This document shows positions 32,525 through 43,532 of a stretch of 64,000 bases of DNA, piece after piece; within the stretch, counting starts at the first letter, position 1, and each line of letters begins with the position of its first letter. A model generated the notes under the pieces. It ran no database searches. It saw nothing but the letters and a program-made list of their open reading frames with translations, and was not told where the DNA came from. Both the position numbers and the translations under genes were made by a program. This DNA is from Cannabis sativa (lineage: Eukaryota > Streptophyta > Magnoliopsida > Rosales > Cannabaceae), in the NCBI RefSeq assembly GCF_029168945.1, contig NC_083610.1:69555580-69619579 (forward strand), written 5' to 3'.

Positions 32525-34000
32525 TGTAATGACCGCTTTAGTAATTTGGTTTAGTAAAGGAAATTAGCACTAACTTTTATTATTTTATTATTATTTGTGA
32601 ATTAATTTAATTGTGGATCCCAATATTTAGAAATAAATATTAGAGTTATAATTTCTCAATTCCAGAGATTTTATTAGACTCTAGGGGTATTATTTAGTTT
32701 ATATGTGGAATATAATATTTTTGTAATTTTGTTCGGCGACAACAGAAAATGCGATGGATGGCTAGATTGATCACATGGGTAAGTTTAGAACCTTATTTCT
32801 TAGTGGGAAATATTGTAAAAGGAAATAATTATCGGGGTGGAGCGGGGTTATGGAATTTGACCATTTTACCCCTAGCTTTAGAAATACCTAAGTTATAACT
32901 TAAAGGCCATTCTTGTCATTTGGGCAAATGGGGAATAGGTGGATTTTTGGTTAGTTGACACCTAGCCAAACTATATTCAGCAAGGAAAAGGATTTTCCTA
33001 ATCTTTATTTCATTTTGAGAAAATAGAAAAACATAGAAAACCAGCTCAACCATTTCCTCTCTCTCTCTTGCTTTCGGCTGGGGCAAATCAAAGGCAAAAC
33101 CAGATTTTTGCTTTCATTTCTTTGGATTTTCAGCAAGGTTTCAAGGGGGGAACTCAACCTAAGGACATCCATCTAGCACAAGATTTCCGTTCAGATCGAC
33201 CAGCACATTTGAATTCGGAAAACACGTAAGAACTGTGTATAATGTGTGATATGGATATTCGAATGTATGTATGTGTTAATGTATATACATGCTTATTTGT
33301 TGTGATTCATACACTACCAACACTTGTACGGTTGCGATACAGAGTGCATTGGTAAGGTGTATGATGTGTGGAAGTACATCATGGTGTTACCAACACTTGT
33401 ACGGAAAGGTACAAGGTGTCTGTTGTACAACACTTGACGGTACTCAAGGTGCGGTCCATACCCTACCTACACTAGTACGATGGTATACTGGGTGCATGTG
33501 GTACATGGTACATGGTCGTATCCTAGTTAGAACGTTCATACTCATCTGTTAAGCCTTGTAAATAGGTGTATGGGCGCCTATTTACAGGTCGAAAATTATA
33601 TGATATGTTATATGCATTTCTTACTGAGTCTGTCGACTCACAGTTCTGCTTCCATGTGTAGGAAAAGAAAAGGCGAACGCTGAACAGGAGTGAACCTGAG
33701 CTCGGGTGGGATTGTACATGTCAAAGCAGCGCGACCTGGAGTGTTCGGTCTCGGGACATCTGGGGTTTGTATTTTGATAGTCGATGTGCAACCTGTAATA
33801 AATGTATATTTTGAAAAGTTAATGTTACAAATTTTAAAAACGGGATCCCGGCACTTGTAAATATTTTATTATATTATAAAGTTTAATATTTAATGCAAAA
33901 GTTTTAATTTGACACGTTTTTCGAGAAAATTCTTTGATTAGCAAAGATTGCACTATATTCGAAAAAACACTGTAACGTGCCTTAGCATTAGGGCGTTACA
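32525..34000 (+). repeat. Tekay 3' LTR
   Basis: 1476 bp, near-identical to 26567-28042. It starts TGTAATGACC, ends GGGCGTTACA and is followed by the CTAAG duplication. Confidence 0.95.
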
Positions 34001-34005
34001 CTAAG

Positions 34006-36170
34006 TATCTTTTCAACAAAAATGTGAAAAAATATCTAATTTTAGTTGTATAGAAAAAATCTAAAACTTAAATATTTTTAAATTTAGATTTAATTAAATA
34101 TCAAAAATTAAGTTATAACCACTTAATTTGAAAAATATTCTGTTTTAAGTTTAAAACTAACTTAAAAAATATCTTAAGAATCTTTAATAACTAATGCCTA
34201 GGATTCCTCAACTTAATTTTAAATTTAAATAAAATATTCAAATTTAAGTTAGATATGAAAAATCAGTTAATATAACTGATTTATAACTTAAATAGGAATA
34301 TTTAATTAAATAAGTTCCAAAAAGAATCTAGTTAGTTAAAATTCTTTATTTAATTAAATACAAGAAAAACACAAATAGTTTGTGTAGAAATAATATCTAA
34401 AACTAAAAGTTTTTTTCTTAAAAATTAACTTTAAAATATTAAATAAAAATAAATTTTCATATATTTTAAAAGTTAATTATGTTGTTAATTCAATTTTATT
34501 AGGTCAAACTAATATAATTAACCTAGTACAGTTATTCAAATCAGGCAAATGGGCCTTCACAATTGGGGTAGTTCATGTGAAGGGGTGCTGGGTTCAGTAT
34601 GTCGTACCCACTTCTATGACTCCCAACTCTGACACAAGGCCCTAAAGAGAGGAATTTAACCTTAAAATAAATAACTGTTATTAATTGAATAAGTCCAAAA
34701 ACTAAATGGACCTAAATAAAATCTATCATGGTGTGACATTTTATTTAGCAACAACCTATATGCATCTATATAATAAAATAAACATATAGGCTCACACAGG
34801 CACACATTTGGATAGATCCTATCATGTTGCTAGGTCATACACAGATAAAAGAAGATTGTAAAATATACCTTTTACAAATTATTTACTTGACTAAGGGAGC
34901 CATGAGTTAAAATCAGATCATTGGATCTGTCAACAAGTTAACCATGGCTATTTGCAATCAAGCAATAATAGGTTTTAAAAACTTACAAGCAAGCTAAAAC
35001 CACATACTCCTACAACAAGGTTAGCTGGATAGTTGGATGTGGGATTTAATTAATTTTAAATAAATAAATTTTGAAAATTAAATAAATAATAAAAAAAATA
35101 TTTATTTTGAAATTAAAAGAAATAAATATATATATATTTCGAAAATAATAAATTAAATATTTAAAATTAAACCTACAATTTTGAAAAATTAGGTTTCAAC
35201 TAACCTAAATATCATTTCAAAATTTGCTAACTACTTTAAAAATTAAATGTTATTTTAAAAATAAAAATAAAATAAAAAATTAAAAAGGATAAATAAATAT
35301 CTTTTTCAGATTTTAAATTTAATTTAAATAAATAAAATAACAAAATTTAAAAGTTAGCAAAATATCTTACATCTATTTAAAATATCATGATTATAGTTAT
35401 CTTATTTTAAATTTAAATAAGGTCAAATAATTTTAAAAAAAAAATTAATTTAAAAAATTTAATATCTGACCTTAAATTTAAAAATAAGATAAGATATAAT
35501 CAAATTTAAAAATAAAATAGATAATTAAGCAAAAAAGATAGATATTTACTATTTTCAAATTCAAATTACACTAATATCATGAATTAAATTAAAAAAAATA
35601 TTAAATAATTTAATTATAATAATTAGAATTGAAATAGGAATAGTAAATGTCTAAATACAAAACTACACAAGAAACGGAACTTAAATCCATGAAAAAGCAT
35701 GAAAAAACGAAGAAAAACGAAAAAATTGTGAGTTGTACGGACGGTATGCGGTGCATACACGTCCGCACGAGCTCATTGGGGTGCATGCCGAGAAACCTCG
35801 GCGCAGGGAGGGGACGTGCAGGATTTCCGTGCGCGTAAGGGGCTTCAGACAGGCGCTGGGCGAGCTGCTTGTCTGAATGCTCTCTGTCCGAGCGCGTGGG
35901 TGATGCAGCATCCTTATCTTTTTTTTTCCGAATCTTCAAAAAATCATAACTAATTCAAATTAAATCGAAATTGAGTTCTGTGAAAAAGTAAATTGCTTAA
36001 TTTTTTTCATACTATCCAATAAAAATAATTGCCGAAACAGATATTCAATTATTTTTCACGAAAATTCACAAACATCAATCAATCATCATATAACACTCAA
36101 TACAACATGAAACCATCCAAATAACAAATAATCGTTTTAAAGTCCAAATTTCTTGCAATCAAATCAATTA
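34006..36170 (-). other. Copia leader, part next to the primer site
   Basis: Non-coding and strongly AT-rich, with two islands of ordinary composition: about 34540-34650 (contains GGGGTAGTTCATGTGAAGGGG) and the GC-rich island at 35725-35910. Together with 25117-26561 it forms a leader of about 3.6 kb between primer site and gag, very long for a copia element. Confidence 0.6.
35725..35910 (-). other. GC-rich hairpin island in copia leader
   Basis: About 185 bp of GC-rich DNA set in sequence that is mostly A and T. It contains GGACGGTATGC-GGT-GCATACACGTCC (arms at 35739-35768), CCGAG-AAAC-CTCGG (35788-35801) and CAGACAGGC against GCTTGTCTG (35846-35876). Its position in the leader, upstream of gag, suits an RNA packaging or dimerisation signal. 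That role is inference. Confidence 0.6.
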
Positions 36171-36189
36171 CCATGGCTCTGATACCAGT
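36171..36189 (-). promoter_or_regulatory. Copia primer binding site, initiator-Met tRNA
   Basis: On the minus strand ACTGGTATCAGAGCCATGG follows the LTR end directly. TGGTATCAGAGCC is complementary to the 3' end of initiator-Met tRNA. It proves that the right LTR is the 5' LTR. Confidence 0.93.
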
Positions 36190-38078
36190 TGTTGGAATTT
36201 ATTTTACCAGGATCTTAGATCTACTCACAAGTATGTTGTTTAACACCCTAAATATGAACTTTCTAAAACGATAAAATAAACACATATAAAGTTAAGAAAA
36301 CCTTACATTGGTTGCAGCGGAATTAATGTCTCCTTCCACTCAGATCTCTAACCCTTGTATCCTTTCTGTCGTAGAGTATTATCAAGATTTGAGCCCGAAT
36401 GTCCTTCTCTTTGTGTGTGTGATCCCTCACAGTCTTCCAATCAATGATTGAGTTACCACTTGCTGTGTGTGGACACTTACTCTATCACTAGGGTTCGAAA
36501 TTTAGAAGAAGAAAAGAGAGAGAGAGGTTCGGCCAAGGTATAGAAAAGGGAAGGCTCAGTTTTTCTGAAAAATTGTTTTTCTGAAAGGTAGTGTAGAAAA
36601 CTTGTTATTCGACTGAGCAATCACTTTCTATTTATAGGCAACTACTAGGTTTAGGTTAGGAATTATTTGGCATTAAAATAATGAAAATATCAATTTGAAA
36701 TTCCACATAAAGTGGCCCGCCAAGGTGTAAGTAATGGGCCCCACTTAGTTTTGCAGTTTTCACAAATTTTATTTCTATTTTCTCAAAAACGCCAATTTTC
36801 CAATTCTAACCATTTAAATGCCAAAACTAATTATTTAATAACTAAAATAGATTATTAAACAATATTGTCATTTAATTTAATTATTAATTAGACATATAAA
36901 GTCTATTAATACATAAATAAACCTAGAATCTCTTTTCTTTACAATTTCGCCCCTGCTTAGTGAAAATTCACAAATTAGACATAGTCTAACTTTATAATTA
37001 TAATTGATTAATCACAAATCAATTATTGAGTCTTACAAGAAGTATGTTCTCAACTAGAATGGGGACCATGGATCTATATGCTGAGCTTCCAATAAGTGAA
37101 CCGAATTTACTAAGTAAATTCCTACTTATTAATTCTTCGTTGAATCCACTCTTAGAACTTAGAATTGCACTCTCAGACTTATATAGAGCATATTATATGT
37201 TCCACGATATAGATATGCTATCTCATTTAACCATCGTTATAATCTTATTGTGATCAAAGATCCTCTATATAGATGATCTACATCGAGATGGGATAATTTT
37301 ACCGTTCTCACCCCTCAATGTATTTTGCCCCTTAAAACACTTAACTACCTGTAAATGGTGTTTAGTGATCTAAGAATTAGTCACTTAAACAAGAGCTCAT
37401 CCATTTACTTCTATTTGCTAAGCTCGAAGGGAATCATCACTTGACTTCTATACACCAGTAGAAGCTATAGATTCCATATTTATGTTTAGAACTCCCACTC
37501 AATCATACTATCATGTTCCCAAAATATACGTATCACCCTGACCCAAAAGTAGGCTTAACTAATAAATCAAAGAACATGAATAGTACTCCTGAGTTGAGCC
37601 TAAGCATATCAGGATTTAGATTCTTTTAATCTGAAGATCAACTACTGATATTGACTTGGAAAGATATAACGGTAAGTTTGTAATATCTTAACTAAGTTGT
37701 AATATCGGTCCAGTCCAATGTATACTCCATACATTCAAAACTAGTATACTTTACTAATGTCCTGGAAAGAACATAACACTTACTCCAAGTGTAAGTACAC
37801 ATCATCGCTGATTATCACATTAGTGTAAATCCAAAACACTGATGAAACAGGGACTTAGTCTTTTGATTCATATGATCACAATCACATTCCACTGTGTTGA
37901 CGATACTGTAATTGTGAATAAACATATGATCTAGATTTAACTGATTTTGTGTGTAAATGTAATAAACATATTAAACCATTAGCATGTAAAATTCATGCAA
38001 ACATAAGTCACTTCAAATTTCTTATATTGATAACTAATCAGATTGTAAAGAGTTTTATTTAGGGCATAAAACCCAACA
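36190..38078 (-). repeat. Copia 5' LTR
   Basis: 1889 bp, complete. It is flanked by the primer site on the left and the GGCAC duplication on the right (38079-38083). It includes the 517-bp segment missing from 21006-22377, with a CCTATAAATAG-like TATA region on the minus strand near 36630. Confidence 0.92.
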
Positions 38079-38083
38079 GGCAC

Positions 38084-38460
38084 ATCCTGAGCCAACAAAC
38101 TTGTGCTGGCCTCTGCCTCGTTGCATTCTACAATAAAGTATGCCAGTGCCTGGGCTTTAATCGAGATGCGCGAGATGTATTGTATGTCGAACTGGCTTAG
38201 CTCCATGGCCCACTTAAGGAGTCCCCCTGAGGCCTCAGGCTTCTATAAGACTTGCCAAAGTGGGTGGTTTGTAAATACCTTGATCGAGTGAGCTTGGAAG
38301 TAGGGCCTGAGCCTTCTTGATGAAATCAAGAGACAAAAAGCTAATTTTTTGATAAGGGGATACTGAATTTCAGCTTCTATCATGCATTTGTTGACATAAT
38401 ACACCGAGTGTTAAACTTTTCCCTCCTCTCGGACCAAAGATGCGCTAACCGCGTTCTCAG
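38084..38460 (-). pseudogene. Tat-C gypsy-type RNase H region
   Basis: The minus strand shows MELSQFDIQYISRISIKAQALAYF-type sequence (about 38206-38130), the linker between the gypsy RNase H and the second RNase H in Tat elements. It is preceded by traces of RNase H (YKKPEASGG, LFTNHPLW-like) with frame changes. It joins 21000 across the copia insertion. Confidence 0.75.
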
Positions 38461-39484
38461 AAACGGCTAGATATAAATATAAGTCTTCTTCGTGAATGGG
38501 TTTTGATAGCACTGGTGGCTTAGGCATGTGTTCTTTCAACTTCCTGAATGCTTCCTCGCATTCTTCAATCTATTCAAACTTCTGACATTTCTTCAAGATG
38601 TTGAAGAATGGGATGCACTTATCGGTTGAGCGATAGATGAAGCGACTCAGGGCGGCAAGGCTTGTATTTTTTCTGGGTTTGCCTCTATCTCACGTTGACT
38701 CACTATAAATCCCAAAAATTTTCCTAATTTGACTCTGAAAGTACATTTCTTGGGATTGAGTTTCATCCCATACCTCTAGACTACTTCAAAACACTTTGTG
38801 AGGTCATCTGCATGGCCCATGCATGTTTTGGATTTGACCAGCATGTCGTCTACGTATACTTCCATATTACGTCCCAGGAGACCCTTGAACATCCAATTGA
38901 CCATGCGCTGATAGATAACAGTATACCCCCTTATCGGTCCTAAAGCTAGTACACTCCTGATCGGCGACATTCATTTTGATCTGATTGTACCCGAAGTAAG
39001 CATCCATAAAAGATAATAGCTTAAAACCTAAGGTATCATCTACCATTTGGTCGATTCTGGGCAACAATAAATAATCCTTTGGGCAAGCTTTGTTAAGATC
39101 AGTGAAGTCTATACAGACTCGCCATATTTTATTTGGTTTGGGTACCAGAACCGAGTTGGCCAACCACTCCGGGTAGTATACGTCATGGATAAAAATGTTG
39201 GACAACAATTTGTCTACCTCCTTTTCCAGGGCGTCAGCTTTCATTGAGTCTAGCGGACGTCTTTTTTGTTGCATTGGGGGTATATCCAGGTTAACATTTA
39301 GGACATGAGTAATCACGTGGGGACTTATCCCGGTCATGTCCCCATGGCACCATGCAAACACGTCCGTTGATGCCTTTATGGTATCAATGATTTTACTCCG
39401 CTCCTCTGGTTTTAGGTTCTTACCTAGGCAGATAACTTTAGATGGGTCGAGGTCACATACCCTTACATCCTCATTATCTTCCAT
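38461..39484 (-). pseudogene. Tat-C reverse transcriptase
   Basis: The open part 39484-38867 has VFAWCHGDMTGI, VLVPKPNKIWRVCIDFTDLN and LLSFMDAYFGYNQIKM. The frame changes at about 38935 and the catalytic YVDDMLVKS lies at about 38862-38836 in the next frame. The later part holds connection-domain traces with stops. The Asp pair is intact but the gene is broken. Confidence 0.85.
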
Positions 39485-39566
39485 GGGTTCTAACGCTGCT
39501 TCAAAGCTAACACGAGGGTCTAATTTGTCCTGTTTATTGCCAACGTGGGTCCCGACCCTTGTATTG

Positions 39567-40028
39567 TTAGGACCGATAATGTACTACAGCGTTATAACAC
39601 TGTCTTGCTTCTCCCTGGTTACCCCTAACCGTTCCCACTCCTACCTCTTGGGTAGGAAACTTAAGGCACAGGTGTCGGATGGCTGGGATTGCTCTGAAGT
39701 CAACTAAGGCTAGCCTCCCAAGAATGGCATTATAGGCAATGGGACAGTCCACTACTACAAAGGTGCAATATTTGAATGTGCTTTTGGGGGTGTTTAGACA
39801 CAAGGTAATCAGGAGCCTAACCTTTTCCATAGGGACGAGGGTCGTCTCGTTGAATCCTGTGAGTTGTGAATCGCTGGGGGAGAGATCTCTGTTAATGAGC
39901 CCAATGGTTGTGAAAGCGTCTTTGAATAGCAAGTTCACGGAGCTTCCATTGTCCACCAATATTCTGGCCACAACTTTATTTGCAATGGGAGTCTCGATGA
40001 CCAAGGGGTCATGATGCAGAAAGTGCAC
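39567..40028 (-). pseudogene. Tat-C aspartic protease
   Basis: The open frame contains the active site ILVDNGSSVNLLF (about 39960-39920) and the later motif YNAILGRLALVDF. The intact catalytic DNGSS matches Tat-A. It is separated from RT by a stop region of about 80 bp, so it belongs to a broken polyprotein. Confidence 0.85.
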
Positions 40029-41136
40029 TGCCTTGCATCTTCCTCAGTGAAGATAATGGGTTGATCTATGAGCCTGGGCCTTTGTGCCGGAAGTTGAGTA
40101 ACTTCCCATATTTCCTTATCATGTTTTAGGGCCCTAACTTAACGCTTCAATTCATTTCTAGTGATTCCTCGAATATATGGACCTCCAGAGATCATAGTGA
40201 CTGTTCTGTTAGTCCGGGGTGGCAATCCAGGTGGCTGTGGATGGGGCATCCCTCCAGAAGGTACCTGGCCCTCCAGTGCTATCGCGGGTCCTCTTTCAGG
40301 CACTGGGACTCTGGCTTATGTCAGATTGAGGTGTGGAAACCTATTTTTTAGCCACTTGTACTAGTGGCCTAATCAGATTAAACCCTCAATTTCATCCTTC
40401 AAATTTTTGCTTTCATTCGTGGTGTGACCGATGTCGTTGTGATAGTCACACCTTTTGCTGGGGTCTCTTCGAGAACTATCTCTGTACAAAGGAGGAGGTT
40501 TCCGGTAATGCGTATTTTGCTGAGTCGCAAAATACACGTGTTCTTGAGAGTTTGTTAGCTTGGTGTATTGCGTATATTGGGGCGTATACTCTTTCTTTTG
40601 TCTTTTATCCTCAGATCGCGTACTACATTTAGAAGACCTCTTACTCCGATAACTTTGAGGCACTCCTGCCATGCTTGTGGCTAGTGCGAATTGATTTGGT
40701 AGTTCCGCGTTCACTACAGTAGGATTACTTACGGGGCCCCCAGGTGCGACAGTGCTGGAGCCAGGGCAAACTTTGAAGTGTATCCCGGAGTGGCAGAAAA
40801 CTGTATTCTGCTTGTTTGTGGGGCGGCAGGGAGTGCAGCTCCAGGAAGTTGTGCTCCTGTTGCATATCCTGACAATCCCGTCGGGTAATACCCTCTATAC
40901 GCCATTATTTGTGCTTCTTCCAAGTTAATATACTTCTGGACCCTATTTTGAAAGTCTTGGAGGCTACCAGCTCCTTCCCATTGTAGTTCATTCCAAAAAG
41001 GAGTTCCAGTCCGAATTCCAACTTAGAGTAAAGCTAACTATTGTCCGTCGTCGACCTTTTTAGTTTTTGAAGCCTCCTCTTTGAACCTCTTTATAAAATT
41101 CTTCAAGGTCTTTGTTGGTAGTTGTTTTATGTTGGT
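40029..41136 (-). pseudogene. Tat-C gag, C-terminal part
   Basis: It contains a Cys/His motif RCDYHNDIGHTTNESK (about 40440-40390; the last Cys of the family is replaced), a Tyr/basic linker (KRQKKEYTPQYTQY), and a Pro/Ala/Gly-rich stretch (40923-40729). Upstream, traces of the capsid end (FKEEASKTKK-type) run to the solo LTR at 41142. There are several stops and frame changes. Confidence 0.78.
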
Positions 41137-41141
41137 CAAGG

Positions 41142-42920
41142 TGTTGGGTTTTGTGCCCTAAATAAAACCCATTTCAATATAATCAGATTTACTAATTAAT
41201 AAAGATTAGAAATTTTTTTTATGTTGCATGGTTCATATGATTTATTTCATGATTATATTTAATGTATAAATTATATTAAGTCCAGAACATATATAAATAT
41301 GTATATCTTTGTTCAAGATTATAGTGTCGTCAACACAGTGGAATATAATCATGATTATATGTTCAAAAGTTTAATTCCCATGATTTGTCAGTTCACTAGA
41401 TTTAGACTAGCATGATAATCAGCGATACATTAGAAGGGAATGATATTGATAAGTGTTTTGTCCTTTCCAGGGCATTGGCAAAGTTTACCAGTATCGAATG
41501 TATGGAGTATACATTAGAAGGGAATGATATTTATCCTAGATAAGGTATCATAAACTTACTGTTATATCTTTCTAAGTCAATATCAACGGTTGACCTTAGG
41601 TCTATGGATCTAAATCCTGATATGGTTAGGTTTAACTCAGTTGTATTATTTATGTTCTTAGAGTTGTTCATGGAAGCTAACTTTTTGTTCTAGAAAATAC
41701 TTACATCTTGGGAACATGGTAGTTCAATTGAGTGGGAGCACTGATCATAGATATAGAATCTATAGCTTTCATAAGTATTTAAAAGTGAAACGATGATTTC
41801 CTTCGAGCTTGGCTGAATAGAGATAAAATACATTGAAGGGTAGAACGGTAAATTTGTCCCTATTTAATGTAAATCATCTATAGAGGATCTTTCACTATTA
41901 TGATTGTAACAATGGATAATCATAACGTATCTATATTGTCGTACATATAGAGTGTTCTATATCACTGAGAGTGCTATTCAATTCCAAATATATAGTGGCC
42001 CAAGGCTTAATTAATAAGTTGAGAATTTACTTGGTGAATTCTAGATCTACTTATTGAAAGCTCGGTTATATAGGCCCATGGTCACTATTTGAGATAATAC
42101 TGCTTGCAGACTCAGTTAATTGATTTTAATTAATCAATTATAATTCTAAAATTAGACTATGTCTTATTTATGAATTTTCACAAAGCAAGGGCTTAATTGT
42201 GAAGAAAAGAGGTTTTGGGGTCAATTTGTTAATTAAGAGACTTTGTATGGTCTAATTAATAAATTACATAAATGATAATTTTATCTGATAATTAATTATA
42301 ATTATTAAATAAATAGTTTTGGCATTTATAGGATTGAATTAGAAAATATGGTATTATTAAAAAGAAGAATAAGTAGTTGGAATAAAGTGGCAAAAATCTA
42401 ACTAGAGTTTGGTCCTTTAAGTGTACGGCCTAGTGTGATTTTTTTCCCAATACTTTATTCTTTGTTAATCCATATAATTCAGCATTAAGCCATTGTTGAA
42501 ACACTATAAAAGGAACATGATACTCTCACTCATCCACTTGATGCTTTCAACCTAGATGAGAGAGTTCATTCCTTAGTGATTTCACCTCCTTCATTGTTCT
42601 TCACATTCGAAACCCATAGTGAATGAGTGTCATGCCCACACATATCAAGTCAAGTACTCAATCATAGTGAGTAAGACGGTGGTAACCAAACCCGAAGGAG
42701 AGAAAGAGATCCAAATTCAGATCTTGATAATGCTCTTTGATTGTAAGGATTCAAGGGCTAGAGATCTTGAACGGAAGGAGTCATTATATTCCGCTGCAAT
42801 CAATGTAAGGTTTTCTTAAACCCTTATGTGTTTATTTTCATTATTTTAGAGAACTCATATTTAGAATGTTAATCAACATACTTGGAATTAAATCTAGATC
42901 TTGGTAAAATATTCCCAACA
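41142..42920 (+). mobile_element. Solo LTR of the copia family, + orientation
   Basis: 1779 bp from TGTTGGGTTTTGTGCCC to TTCCCAACA with a perfect CAAGG duplication (41137-41141, 42921-42925). It matches the reverse complement of the LTR at 36190-38078 and has no internal region, so it arose by recombination between two LTRs. It sits in Tat-C gag. Confidence 0.9.
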
Positions 42921-42925
42921 CAAGG

Positions 42926-43527
42926 CACTTACTTCAAGGTTAATCTTCGTTGCCGCCACAAATTGTTGCCGAAAACTGACTTGTAGGTTGTTCCAACAGT
43001 CTACAGATCTGGACTCTAACTTCTTGAACCATTCCTCGGTAAATCCACCCAGCGTCAGTGGGAAACATAAAAAATTTGCATCATTGCTAGTTCTCATGAC
43101 AGTCATGACCCTATTGAATTGAGAAAGATGGTAACTGGTGTTCGTGATCCCTGTGTATATTGCCATTTCGGGCATTTTGAAATATTTGGGGAGTTCCACC
43201 CCTAGGATGTTCCTGGCACAAGGTTCTTGTTCCTTAAAGTCAAACTCCGAGTCATCTCCCTTCTGTCTCCACGTGACCCTAGCGATATCTTTGCAGAGGA
43301 TTGCCAATTCAGCTAAGTTCCCTCATTCAGGGCATCCTCCGACACCGATATTGTATGCTTCTTTTTCTCCAGGTGCTTTCTCAAGTCTCCATGCTTGTCA
43401 TAAGCTTTTGTCTTAAGTCAGTAGGATGATGCTTGCGGCTTTTTCTCCCTCTCTCCCCAGGTTCCTGGTGCACTGATACGCTATTTCAATCCTCTCGGTC
43501 CTGAGGGCCAGTGCTCTCTCGAGGGAG
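42926..43527 (-). pseudogene. Tat-C gag, capsid part
   Basis: The open frame 43307-42894 has LPKYFKMPEMAIYTG, HLSQFNRVMTV, FCFPLTLGGFTEEWFKKL and FRQQFVAAT, the gag capsid core of Tat elements. It joins 41136 across the solo LTR. The part 43310-43527 is charged and carries stops. Confidence 0.82.
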
Positions 43528-43532
43528 CCGAC

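Larger units (their letters stand above)
26567..34000 (+). mobile_element. Full-length Tekay (chromovirus) element, defective
   Basis: Two 1476-bp LTRs (TGTAATGACC...GGGCGTTACA) enclose gag, protease, RT, RNase H, integrase and a chromodomain-like tail. The target duplication CTAAG is perfect (26562-26566, 34001-34005). The primer site matches initiator-Met tRNA and the polypurine tract AACGGGGGGATAAT is present. The LTRs differ at roughly two dozen sites by eye, about 1.6 percent, so the insertion is recent. The coding region has a gag deletion, lost catalytic residues and several stops. It lies within the leader of the copia element. Confidence 0.95.
21006..38078 (-). mobile_element. Ty1/copia-family element, apparently gag-only, minus strand
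   Basis: Ends are TGTTGG...CCAACA. The target duplication GGCAC is perfect at 21001-21005 and 38079-38083. LTRs are 1372 bp (left, 3') and 1889 bp (right, 5'). The primer site next to the right LTR matches initiator-Met tRNA and a polypurine tract lies next to the left LTR, fixing the minus orientation. Without the nested Tekay element (26567-34000) the internal region is about 6.4 kb. It contains a copia gag with a zinc knuckle but no recognisable protease or integrase and only a trace of RT. The LTRs differ at roughly two dozen aligned sites by eye plus one large deletion, so the insertion is moderately young. Confidence 0.88.

Noticed and set aside
27331..33552. Two nearly identical 87-codon ORFs (27331-27594, 33289-33552)
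   Set aside because: They lie at the same place in the two LTRs of one Tekay element; the identity is that of the LTR copies and no known domain is present.
35610..35939. 109-codon minus ORF and overlapping frames in the GC-rich island
   Set aside because: Open frames are expected in GC-rich DNA; three overlapping frames are open on both strands and none has a domain or a suitable context.
21323..37253. Two similar 75-codon ORFs (21323-21550, 37026-37253)
   Set aside because: Both are inside the two copia LTRs, on the strand opposite to the element, with no protein features.
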